Of a DNA stretch of 64,000 nt, positions 54,735-64,000 are shown in pieces; within the stretch, counting starts at the first letter, position 1, and each line of letters begins with the position of its first letter. The stretch is from Apostichopus japonicus (lineage: Eukaryota; Echinodermata; Holothuroidea; Aspidochirotida; Stichopodidae). The stretch is taken from positions 20,783,054-20,847,053 of the forward strand of contig NC_092562.1 of NCBI RefSeq assembly GCF_037975245.1, written 5' to 3'. Below the pieces are notes generated by a model that was given only the letters and a program-made list of their open reading frames with translations, was not told where the DNA came from and made no database searches. A program made the translations under genes and the position numbers.

Positions 54735-54905
54735 GCACATTGGGGGTGAGGAAGGGAGTATGTTGGGGTGGGGAGGGGAGTATGTTAGGGTGGGGAGGGG
54801 AGTATGTTGGAGTGGGGAGGAAGTGTCCTTGAGGTGGGGAAGTTGTTTTTGGGGTGAGGAAGGAAGTGTTTTGGGGTGAGGGAATATGTCGGGGTGGGGA
54901 GGGAG
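54735..54905. repeat. G-rich minisatellite, about 22 bp, about 7 copies
   Basis: Units such as GGGGTGGGGAGGGGAGTATG. Several G-tracts per unit could form quadruplexes. Confidence 0.85.
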
Positions 54906-56386
54906 CCTACTGACCAGAATTGCTTGAGTACTCCGACCGTTAAACCAATTCCCAGGAGCACTGTAACCAGGTTAGGATGTGAAACCTAGCAGTGCTGAAT
55001 GCAAAACAGCTGATAGATCCAGCTTTACAAATATTTTGGGTACAAAAAGTTTGACAGATTTGAGACTTTACCCCTATCAAGTCTTCAAGTGTTGACAGGC
55101 ATTCTTTCAAAGAAGTTTTGTAACATTGAGCAAACTTTTTGCTTCAATTACCAATTGAATTTATTTAATCTGTCACTAATACTAATTCATCAACTATAAA
55201 CTTTTAATGATGTGTCCCAGCCTTCCACTATCATAAATATTATGAGATAGAATCTATGACACAGACGTGTGTTGATCATGTTTCATTTCTTTATTAAATC
55301 CATTTGTAAAATAAAAACCTTCACTGACATTGCTGCTTTTACATTTACCAAAGCCCTTCTTATAATGTTACTTGTAGCATCCCTTGCTTGAGCCTTCCTG
55401 TGTCCAATTGTCAATACTTTTCCATAAATAAAGGGATCAGGCGATATCACCCTCTGACTCCCTCTCCCGCCCTGGTGATGTGGTTTGATTTGTTAATCTA
55501 CTCCCAGTTTTTGATTGATTAAGCAATAATTTCAATTTCAATAATCCAATTTCAAAAATCTTCCAGTGACCCCAATTAGTGCTTGAAATGCCTTTAATTA
55601 CATTTCTACATATACGTAACAATATCAAACAATTAGTCTACAATCAGGTAATTAATCACAGCTGAATTACTACATCAGTATGATGTATGCATGTATTACA
55701 GACATTTGAAGAGATGAACACTCCACACCTACGGACTATTGAAACATGAATTTGTTCCTGGTTGACAGGTTCCCTGCATTAAGAGGACTAATTGTTATTC
55801 AGGTGAGACAGTTGATATGGGCCTAATTAATGAACAATAAAAAGTCTGAAATGACTTTCTAAATCAAAAAGATTCCAAATTTGAGTTAAAATGTTGAACT
55901 GGAAAACACCTGACTTGTAACTTGTAATTCATAAGCCCTTGCAGGCTTCTCCCACATTTGTGGTTGCTTAGAGCGTCTTAAAAATAACTGCCTCATTATA
56001 ATCATTATGATTTTGATCCAAGGAACATTCATGACTTTTAAGGTTAATTGCATAAGTGAAGTATACAGTTAAACTGACACAGTTAAACTTCTTCATGTAT
56101 GACTGCGAATAACAAGAAAATGGATGTGCACCTCTCTTAGCAGGTGAGGATAGGGATCTAGTGAATACTATCATGTAAGACAGTAGAGAAAACAGTTCTT
56201 ATGAAGTAAAACACGCACATCCTCAATATTATTGAATCCAAAGGAACACAGTTTGCAATTTCATGTGTCAGTAAAGAACATAAACAGTTAAGTGACACAA
56301 CCAAAGTTATTCTCATGATGAAGATGAATACGATCAGAACATGAATGTTTACCTCTGACTAGATCAGTGATCTGAAAACTAAAATG

Positions 56387-56687
56387 CAGGCGCGTAGCGA
56401 GGAATTTGCCAAGGGAGGGGTGAAACTGTAGGCAAACTATCAGAGCCGTAGATACGGCATTGCAAACTATCTATGCGTAGCGCCACCATGATTGGCGCAA
56501 TGCATAAAACAAAATTTTGGCTGAAAATTCCTCCCAGATCACTGGAAATGGCACTTCCCAGGCCTTGTAAGTTGCATCTTAGCATTTTCTCTTTTGAAAT
56601 TACTAGCAAATATCATAAAAACATAAACAAAAATATGCTCAAGGGGGGGGCGGCTGCCCCCTTTGCCCCCCCTTGGCTACACGCCTG
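56387..56687. mobile_element. hAT-like MITE, 301 bp
   Basis: Perfect 8-bp target duplication CTAAAATG at 56379-56386 and 56688-56695. Terminal inverted repeats CAGGCGCGTAGC and CAGGCGTGTAGC match at 11 of 12. A G-run/C-rich segment lies near the right end. No transposase frame. Confidence 0.88.
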
Positions 56688-56989
56688 CTAAAATGTAGGA
56701 CATGATAGAAAACAGGGTCACTGAAGGGAAGAAACTTCAACAAACTTATGAAAAGGAAATGATGGCAAAAAAATTCCCGCACAGAAAAACAAGGGATATC
56801 AAGAACGGGTCGGCTACCCTGGTGTAAAATAACAACTCTAAGCCTTTGAGACAGGATCATCAAATTGTCTTTCAGAGCTCTGACTTGAAACTCTCTGCAA
56901 GCTTCCATCATCCACTGACCTTTGACCCCTAATCACAGCTCTCTCTCTCACTATACTCTAACCACAAGGATGCACACATGAAAAATATT

Positions 56990-56995
56990 TTTAAT
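56990..56995 (-). terminator. Possible PET100 polyadenylation signal
   Basis: The variant hexamer ATTAAA on the minus strand, about 110 nt after the PET100 stop. In AT-rich DNA this word is common, so the call is weak. Confidence 0.3.
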
Positions 56996-57107
56996 CCTTG
57001 CGAGATTCCACACATTATTCAAGCTGTCTGGCTGCTTATCGAATTACTTCCTCTGATATGTCGATAAGGTATCTCCAATCAGCTGGTCACATGACCTTCA
57101 TCCTCCA

Positions 57108-57227
57108 TCATGACTGGGCTAGTTTCCTCTTAGCTTCAAACAGCTGCCTCTGAGCTTCGTTCTCCTTGACAACTTTGGCTTCGTATTTCACCTGCATCTT
57201 CTCTTTGAGCTTCTGCAATTCTTCCTT
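57108..57227 (-). CDS. PET100: PET100 exon 4, charged helix and stop
   Basis: A 120-nt exon: 39 codons plus TGA at 57110-57108. It encodes KEELQKLKEKMQVKYEAKVV and a continuing charged helix that ends KLAQS. Such a matrix-facing or intermembrane amphipathic tail is typical of small COX assembly factors. Confidence 0.94.
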   Translation of the reverse strand, partial: KEELQKLKEKMQVKYEAKVVKENEAQRQLFEAKRKLAQS

Positions 57228-60200
57228 CTATAAGAACAGGGAAATATAAGGAGTTATTCAAAAGTTAATATCTTTTTTCTTCACTGACATTAAAAAATTG
57301 ATTTAAAATTTTAAGAACACATACTTTTATTCTGAAAGTTGTACTAGAGAGATAACGATGTCGTGAATACAAAATGTACACCCCAACAAAGGAAGATTTC
57401 ACATTCATTGCTCTGCATTTCAAAATATGTGATATGTTCATATTTCAAGATTTTTGGAGGAATGGGTATGAAGTAAGATTGGCAGAGAGCATGGTGGTCC
57501 ACATATTATGATTAAGACATATTTTAGAAACACCAATTTTTCTGATAACATCCAAGAATGCAACTTTGAGGCAATCCAAAGTTCCCTACTAAACTTTAAG
57601 GTTATCCAAAGTTCCCAACGACATTTGACGACGGGGCAAACTACAGACCCCATCCCTTCCTGGCTACACTGCCTATTTTAACTCTAGCTCTGTTCCTACT
57701 ATGTACAGATTGGTTAGTAGTATAGCATGTTACACTTAATTTCTGTACTTCACAACTTCGAACCACAATTCAAAACTTTCATGGCTTGTACATATCATTA
57801 ACAAATTAGAACCGCGAAATGATAAGTACTCGTTAATAACTTGTCAATCACACTATGTCTAGTTAACTACAGGCAATGTTGTAGCAAATGTCTCTTTACA
57901 GCAGCAGTCTGCAAACTTCCATGAGGGCTTCCATGGGGTCTGAATCATGATCCACCAGAAACCCCCCCCCCTCCCACCACCACCACCAGAGAATCAATGC
58001 TCAGAATGAATGAAAGCTAGCAGCAGACTCTGGAAATCAACTAACTGCACATCAATTTTCTGACATCAAAACTTCTGCCACCCACCCAAAATTGCTTCCA
58101 ACCCACTTTAATCTGGGTCCTGCCCCCATAGTCTGCAAAGTGTCATTCTAGAGTACACAAAAAGCACCAAATATTGCTACATGTGTTTGTTGTTTTCTTA
58201 ACTCATGTTTTAGTAAATTAGATGTTGTGATCTTCACATTATGTGCTCAATCTGACACAATGAAGGCTAAAAACATGTTTGGAAAATTAACGAAAATGTG
58301 ATGACATTCTCATACTTTGCTTGACAACCACAGCGTGGTGTCATACAAGTAAACAAGCTTCCACATTGTTACATTAAGAGATCTTGCATACTACTGTAAT
58401 TAACTATTCACTCAGCTGCAAGAAACATCAGAGTGAACAAAATGCCATTGTATTCAGGTTATATAAATAAACTGAAAGATTTCTTCAGTACTCTAACATC
58501 TACTGTTAGATAACATTCAATACCTGCATTTTATCTTCAGGAGGATACAGCTGCCTCTGCAAGAAGGGAAGAAGAAGAAGATACAAAAGTTTGAAATATT
58601 TTAATTGAACAGTTACAGAGAATGTACAGCCATACATTACAAACTAGTTGTTATGTGCCCAATGCCATCATATTGACTATCATCGCTGGTTAAATTATCA
58701 CAAAAAACCCAAAGTTTCGCTTGGCGTAAAAAAAAACTCTTTACAATGGCTCTGAATGGCTATTAGGCTACAGACACATCATAAGCTCTTAAACTACCAG
58801 TAAAGTTCACAGATTAGGGGGATGGAGAGTGGGAAAGAATTGGGTGGGAGAGATGCGGGAGGGAGATCCACTACCTCATGATATCAATAATAAATATTTA
58901 GTATGTAAAAATGTACCTGTACAATCATATGACAATGCATTCAATTACTGTAGGGTTAACCATGGTACAGATGTGCACATGTTAACCCTATTCACACTCC
59001 TCTACCAGACCCCCGTACTACCCTTGCCACTGCCTCAACCATCCCCCATCACCACCGACAGAAAGAGAAGCAGTAAAACAGGTTAAAACAGTAGCAGCAT
59101 TCCATGAACACATAATCTGTAGAGAAACTTACGAGAGCTGACTTCAACCAACAATACTTGCTATGTGAATAATTTCTTACTACAGGAACAAAATTAATTA
59201 AAGTATTTAATGAAGGCAAATTGCTTTGAAATTGAACTTCGCTGGGGACAGTACAAGGAAGTAGTGTTTACTTCACAGCATCCAAAAGTTAACATTAAAA
59301 CTGGATGTCATTAAACTAGACAAAACAACAATGGATGAAGTAGAAAGTAGGCTAAGCTTGAAGCAAAACATATCAAATGGCTCTGCTTGGCCTAGTTTTA
59401 TCTATATCACTCTACTTGATAGACAGATGGCTGGTTTATGTGTTAGGAACCAGTGCAGAACAAAGCAGTCTGCAAGGCCTTCAGATTCGAGAATGAGCCA
59501 GACTGGCATAAAGTCATAGTCGGTGGCTCAAATTAAGTTTTACTTGCAACTACTACTAGAAACAGAACATGAAATCAAACAGAAAAATGAAAAGACTTCA
59601 AACTGTCAAAAAAAGGAACACCATTTATTATTTTAAGAGACAAGTATTCCTTATATGATTATTTTGGGACCCATTTATTTCAACTATGCCTGAAAGTTGG
59701 AACAATTTGGGAACTCTGCCAACACTAGAGGATCAATTCTCAGAAACTACAAACTAGCAGTAGTGTATTGCAATATTAAACAGATTTCATCTTGTCTAGA
59801 CTACTGATTGTGGTGATCAAAGTTACCTCAGACCTATCTTGTAGTACTGTAAATTATGTATGCCCCTTTACAACCTAAAGCTGATTGAAATTCTGTCCAC
59901 CAAATATAGCAGCATCCATGAACTCAATTGGGAGGGGAGGGGAGGGGAGGGGAGGGGGAGGGGAGGGGGAGGGGGAGGGGGGAGGGGAGGGGGAGGGGAG
60001 GGGGAGGGGAGGGGGAGGTGGGGGCATATACATACCAAGAACAAGATTCACCAAAACTGAATTGTTTTCAGAGTTTGACCAAATACAACTTTAAATGACA
60101 AGTTACCTTCCACCAAAAACCTATTAAAAGCTACCCACATATTATGTATGAGATTCAGCAAAGCTGAACCGTTAGCCTATTCATAAGGTTTTCAGATTTC

Positions 60201-63200
60201 TACAATTTCAAACCTCAAATTACCTTCTGATCTCCACCAAAAACATTTAAGCATCAAGAACCAATATTAACAGGCACCTAGTTAACATACTTAATATGAG
60301 ACTTGTACCTGAGCTGGACATATTGAATAATCCTGTTTAGAAGGTTTTCAGATTTTGTCCAGTGCTGGAATCTATTATACCTACAGGGCACCTGTCACCC
60401 AATTGTGAGATTTATCAAAGTTGCAGTTGTTTACTAAGTTTGTTTATAATATAGATTTCACGTGTTTGCCACCCGTGACCTCAAAAAGCCTTTGACCCTG
60501 ACCAACTTCAAGAATTCAGCAACGAACTGCTTTACACCAAATACTGTACAAAGTTCACGCAAGCTATGCAAGGTGCATTCTTGTGTTTACAAGCCAAGGC
60601 ATCACACACACAGATCTATCCGATTGATACCTGTTGGCTAAGACACTTACCACTCTGCCTGTCACATATTCTTCAAACAGTTCTGGTTTGTTGAAGAAGT
60701 AAAATGTGGCTACAGGGAACATCACATACAGTGACATCTAAAAATGAAAGTTAAAGAAAAGAAAACAGATATTTACAAGTTACTGAATGAAAGGTCTCTG
60801 AAAAGTGTACTGTGGATGCTACACTGTTCTTTCCCCTTACACTTCCCCCCCCCCCCCAAAAAAAAAGGCATTTCAACTAAGCATTCTGTTTAGACCAAGC
60901 AACAATGACAAAAGGAATAAAAAGTTTGACTTTGTTAATATAGGACCTTTTAGGAGTAAACTGATTAGTTAAGGTGAAATCAAGCATTTTGTAAGCAACT
61001 AATTGCAGTTGACCTACAGCAATCTGCTATTACATGACATTTGGTATCATTTGACAATAGATTGGTAGTCATGGTCAAAAACAAAAATAGGAACAGTGAA
61101 CAGGTGGTGGTGCCATGTAATAAATTAAGCATGAAAGAAATTTTGCACTTAACTTTCTTGGTAGAAAGGTCAAGTTACATTGAAATCACATTCTTCTAGT
61201 TTTTGAAGGATGCAAACTGTATCAGCTGCTAACGCATACATGTTTAAATTCTTAAAACATTTCACACTTTTCAATGTCATGGGTAAACCAAGAATCGTCA
61301 GAGCTCCTTGTGATCAAATTAAATGAATAAATTTATCTTAGCTGGAAGTACATGATTTAGCTTGTTCATTTTTGTTTCTATCACCTATTTGGCTAACTAC
61401 TCTACACCCAATCAAAACAAAGCCTTGTAGCTTCCCCATTTTCTCTATGATTCTTAAAACACCAAGATAAAAGCTAGGCTAAATATAAAGGTGGGGCTTA
61501 TTCGCAGGGCAGCCCTGCGAATAGCCAGACACATACACCTTATTCACAGGGCAGCCCTGCGAATAGCCGGACACAAGTATCTTATTCACAGGGCAGCCCT
61601 GCGAATAGCCAGACACCTACACCTTATTCGCAGGGCAGCCCTGTGAATAGCCAGACACAAGCATCTTATTTGCAGGGCTGCCCTGCGAATAGCCAGACAC
61701 ATACACCTTATTCACAGGGCAGCCTTAGACTGGGTTAACAGGCTCAGTAACTTTTGGGGCTATTCGAGTTTGCTTTTGGGCACCAGCTATCTTTTTGAGA
61801 GTCTCAATTGGGAGCCTCTATATTTTGAGGAATTTATTGGCCTTTGGGATTCCTATCTTAATGCTGTTAGGATTGGTTTTGGGAGCCTAGGGCCTTAAGA
61901 TTGAACCAGTCTAGCATTAGTACCGCCAACATAAAAAATGTCATCCCTCATTTTCACCTTTGTTTTTGCAGAGTGACTGCTCATTTGCATGTAAAGGTTT
62001 GGGAGGGGGGGGGGGTGTCACACCCTTGACCATATTGGCTTTCAGGCAATATCGGCTTTTGGGGAATCCCAAGATAAGCTCCCTTAAAATAAGCTTTTAA
62101 TATTGAACTGCTGGGGTTCCAAAAATTAGCTTATGAAGTAGCTAAGACTATTTGGGCCTTAAAGGTTGGCTTTTTCAAGGCCCCTAAACTGACTGGTATC
62201 AATAGCCAAACCTAATAATAAACCTATTTTCAAAATCGTCACAGCCCTGCTAATAAGGTGTCTGTGTACGTTATTCGCCGGGCTGCCCTGGGAATAATCA
62301 CTTCGAAATATAAAAGCTGTGGCTCTTTACCCGATCTTTGGGTGAATACGCACTGCACGCTTGCTTATTGACCCGATCACACTCTGTGAGCTGAGAGAAT
62401 CATCAAGCCATAGTGGAATGAATTTGTGTCTATAAGATGCAACCCATCTAAACAGTCAAATCACACACTGTGTTCAGATGCATCATACTATCTTAATTTA
62501 GTATAGTGTATTGTATAAAGAGATATTTAAATATGTTTTGTCAAATATACTTGTAAGCACTTGGAGGGGGTATGGTAGGGTCATTGAAGCTGACTTAGGT
62601 GTAGGGGTTACGGGGTCCTCCATAGAGAAAAAATGTGAATTTAGAAGTGAAATGGTACATTCTGCAGGATATTTAGGCTACAAATTATTCTTATACAGTT
62701 CTAGGTTTACATGTATAGCTTGGCTTTCATGTGAGGGTTTGTTTGGGGAGGGGGGGGGGCTGGTTGGAAAGGTGTACACCCGACCCTCCAGATCCAGCCC
62801 TAATACCTTGCATGTTATATCCCAACAGTTTACAAGGTAAGCGTTACATCATCCATATTTAACGTATGATCAAGTAAATAAGTAAGCGTGCCATCCTTAT
62901 TGAACTGAAAATCATGTAGTTAAGCACCAGCACAATGCTTATTGAACCCACGGTCGGGTTAATAAGCAAGAGCACCATCATTTTGGAACAGAGATTGGTT
63001 GAATAGGTCGCACCAAATATGAAAGTCGGAGAGTAGGTTGAATTTCCACACCACAACAGCTAGAATGGCATGAAGTCCAGACCACTGTATTCATCTACTA
63101 TACGGAAGTGTTGGCTAACGTAGTATTTCTTGTAAGATAGGTTAGGCTGTAACCTGTTAAGTACACTCGAGCTGTAAATAAGTGCATCCTACACCAAACG

Positions 63201-63302
63201 TTAGGCTGGCTAAGTTTATACTAACTTAGGCCTAGGCCTGCTTGCTGTTAGTGTTACACATTACAGTATCACCTTGAAAACTTCCAATCGCCAATTCCCC
63301 AT
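57108..63302 (-). CDS. PET100: PET100 homologue, cytochrome c oxidase assembly factor, 4 exons
   Basis: A complete 89-residue protein built from exons 63273-63302, 60651-60737, 58524-58556 and 57108-57227 on the minus strand. All introns are GT-AG and phase 0. It begins MGNWRLEVFK, then MSLYVMFPVATFYFFNKPEL (one hydrophobic segment), FEEYVTGRV, RQLYPPEDKMQ and a Lys/Glu-rich helix ending LAQS. Human PET100 (73 residues) has the same plan: M-G-x-K/R-L-E-x-F-x-M, F-P-V-A, a W/L-F-E segment, L-W/Y-P-P-E and a charged tail. The family is a mitochondrial inner-membrane protein that helps assemble complex IV. The hydrophobic N-terminus probably acts as both signal and anchor. The tail here is about 16 residues longer than in human. 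The gene is convergent with the EPS15-type gene. Confidence 0.93.
57228..58523. other. PET100 intron 3
   Basis: AT-rich; a C-run and CCACCACCACCACC lie near 57962-57990. Nothing else was recognised. Confidence 0.65.
58524..58556 (-). CDS. PET100: PET100 exon 3, PPE motif
   Basis: A 33-nt exon (11 codons), phase 0, encoding RQLYPPEDKMQ. The L-Y/W-P-P-E motif is the family hallmark. The acceptor is CTTGCAG and the donor GTATTG. Confidence 0.93.
58557..60650. other. PET100 intron 2
   Basis: Contains the polypurine tract at 59930-60020. No exon or element was recognised otherwise. Confidence 0.65.
59930..60020 (+). repeat. (GGGGAGG)n polypurine tract
   Basis: About 90 nt purely of G and A with G-runs of 3-6, interrupted by single A. 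It could form G-quadruplex or triplex structure. Confidence 0.92.
60651..60737 (-). CDS. PET100: PET100 exon 2, membrane segment
   Basis: An 87-nt exon (29 codons), phase 0, acceptor TTTTTAG and donor GTAAGT. It encodes the single hydrophobic stretch YVMFPVATFYFF and the NKPELFEEYV region conserved in PET100. Confidence 0.94.
60738..63272. other. PET100 intron 1
   Basis: Holds a C13A9-type junction near 60846, the hairpin array at 61499-61732 and a related single hairpin near 62270, plus G-runs near 62000 and 62745. Confidence 0.65.
61499..61732. repeat. 42-bp tandem array of hairpins, five full copies and one partial
   Basis: Landmarks 61501, 61543, 61585, 61627, 61669 and 61711 are exactly 42 bp apart. 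Copy 1 is a perfect inverted repeat: ATTCGCAGGGC, one A, GCCCTGCGAAT. Other copies have one mismatch in the stem. The rest of the unit is AGCCAGACAC plus a short variable part. A diverged hairpin lies at about 62270-62293. Confidence 0.95.
63273..63302 (-). CDS. PET100: PET100 exon 1 with start codon
   Basis: A 30-nt exon encoding MGNWRLEVFK, with donor GTGATA. The start is chosen because M-G-x-x-L-E-x-F is the invariant N-terminus of the family and joins in frame to exon 2. A start at the Met that opens exon 2 would lose this motif. Confidence 0.88.
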
Positions 63303-64000
63303 GTTGAGGAATCACATGAATTTCTTTACATAAGTCTTTGTTGGAGTGTCAGAATCGTTCAACGGCGAACGCGGTGTCTTGAAATTGGTAGTATCGCAAT
63401 AACTTCGTGCTTACTACTACTACTGTACTACTACTAGCCTAGGAAGCACGTACAGTATTAACCATAGGTAGGATAGGTTTGTATCGGCTGCCGGTTTCTG
63501 TGAAATCGGTGTGTACGTTTCTTTGATTACATATTAGGCACGTACATCGATTACGCAATGATACAGAAGTAGCCAGATCTTCGTAACAGAAAATGCTATA
63601 TATATATCTGCAGTCACGTTCACATAACGTATGAAAAGCCAAACAACAATATATTTGTTGTCTCAAGTAGAGTTGTTGAACTTGTTGACAGTTACTTGTT
63701 GCTTTCTTATTCTATTATGTTACTGTTCAAAATTTTGTAACATCGTTGTATTCACATTCGTGCTGTTCTGGATTTCTGGGAAGGTATCCTAAGGTTATCT
63801 TGAGAATTTGCAATTTATGAATACTAAGAACAAAGTTTGGGGAAGGAGTTCATTACACTATGCTTTTCAATGCTGAAATGGCAGCTTTCACAAAGGAGAA
63901 AGATATTTAGGCCTACATCTCAGTTTAGAAATAGACCAAGCTCTTTTAAAATGGAATAACTCTCCCAAGGTTAAAATAAATTTCGTTCTTCGGAAATGAA
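63303..64000 (-). promoter_or_regulatory. Upstream region of PET100
   Basis: Position alone suggests that the PET100 promoter and 5' UTR lie here. I see no TATA box at a fitting distance and no clear CpG-rich core. A second gene starting here in the other direction was not recognised. Confidence 0.4.

Larger units (their letters stand above)
49320..57107. other. Intergenic DNA and 3' UTRs between convergent genes
   Basis: Includes the EPS15L1 3' UTR of unknown length; the first AATAAA words I noticed are far downstream (about 52873 and 52907). It also holds minisatellites at 51255-51540 and 54735-54905 and a hAT-like MITE (56387-56687). No coding sequence was recognised. Confidence 0.65.

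Noticed and set aside
61499-61732. CRISPR-like array of palindromic repeats
   Set aside because: Units are directly adjacent with only about 6 variable bases, lie in a eukaryotic intron, and no cas gene is present. It is a minisatellite.
62511-62840. 109-codon plus-strand frame in PET100 intron 1
   Set aside because: No recognisable motif or codon pattern; it ends in a G-run region.

Overview
The window is animal nuclear DNA: AT-rich, intron-rich, and full of minisatellites, (TA)n tracts, poly-C/poly-G runs and short transposon remnants. Two protein-coding genes can be assembled exon by exon. Gene architecture and repeat content suggest a marine invertebrate, perhaps an echinoderm. The sequence does not prove the taxon, and that guess is low confidence.

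The plus-strand gene occupies about 6.3-49.3 kb. It is the single invertebrate-type orthologue of the endocytic scaffolds EPS15/EPS15L1. I find 19 exons (6302-6346 through 49167-49319) with GT-AG boundaries and fully compatible phases, giving 1056 codons before the stop at 49317-49319. The order is the classic one: three EH domains, a coiled coil, a long DPF-repeat region (25 DPF motifs) that would bind the AP-2 ear, a short proline-rich SH3-ligand-like stretch, and two C-terminal ubiquitin-interacting motifs. The short start exon was not found and probably lies upstream of the window.

The minus-strand gene (63302 down to 57108) is convergent with the first. Four exons encode a complete 89-residue homologue of PET100, a small mitochondrial inner-membrane factor for cytochrome c oxidase assembly. 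About 7.8 kb of apparently non-coding DNA separates the two stop codons. The two genes have no evident functional link.

The rest is introns and intergenic DNA carrying mobile-element debris. There are three different hAT-like MITEs with 7/8 or 8/8 target-site duplications (23039-23303, 28155-28527, 56387-56687). A composite element with two tRNA-like modules occurs twice, plus a tail fragment. Two other tRNA-derived SINEs, a truncated CR1-like LINE 3' end (about 12120-12460, minus) and a dispersed foldback family are also present. Minisatellites occupy most of the larger EPS15L1 introns. The biggest is a roughly 57-copy, 31-bp array at 42850-44640 with a 185-bp higher-order period.

I see no convincing new multi-gene system. 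The observations most worth a second look are a triplicated exon end with splice donor (31545-31855), the composite two-headed SINE, the three hAT MITEs, a hammerhead-like motif at 17600-17639, a 42-bp array of near-perfect hairpins (61499-61732), and a possible alternative terminal micro-exon at 45519-45536.
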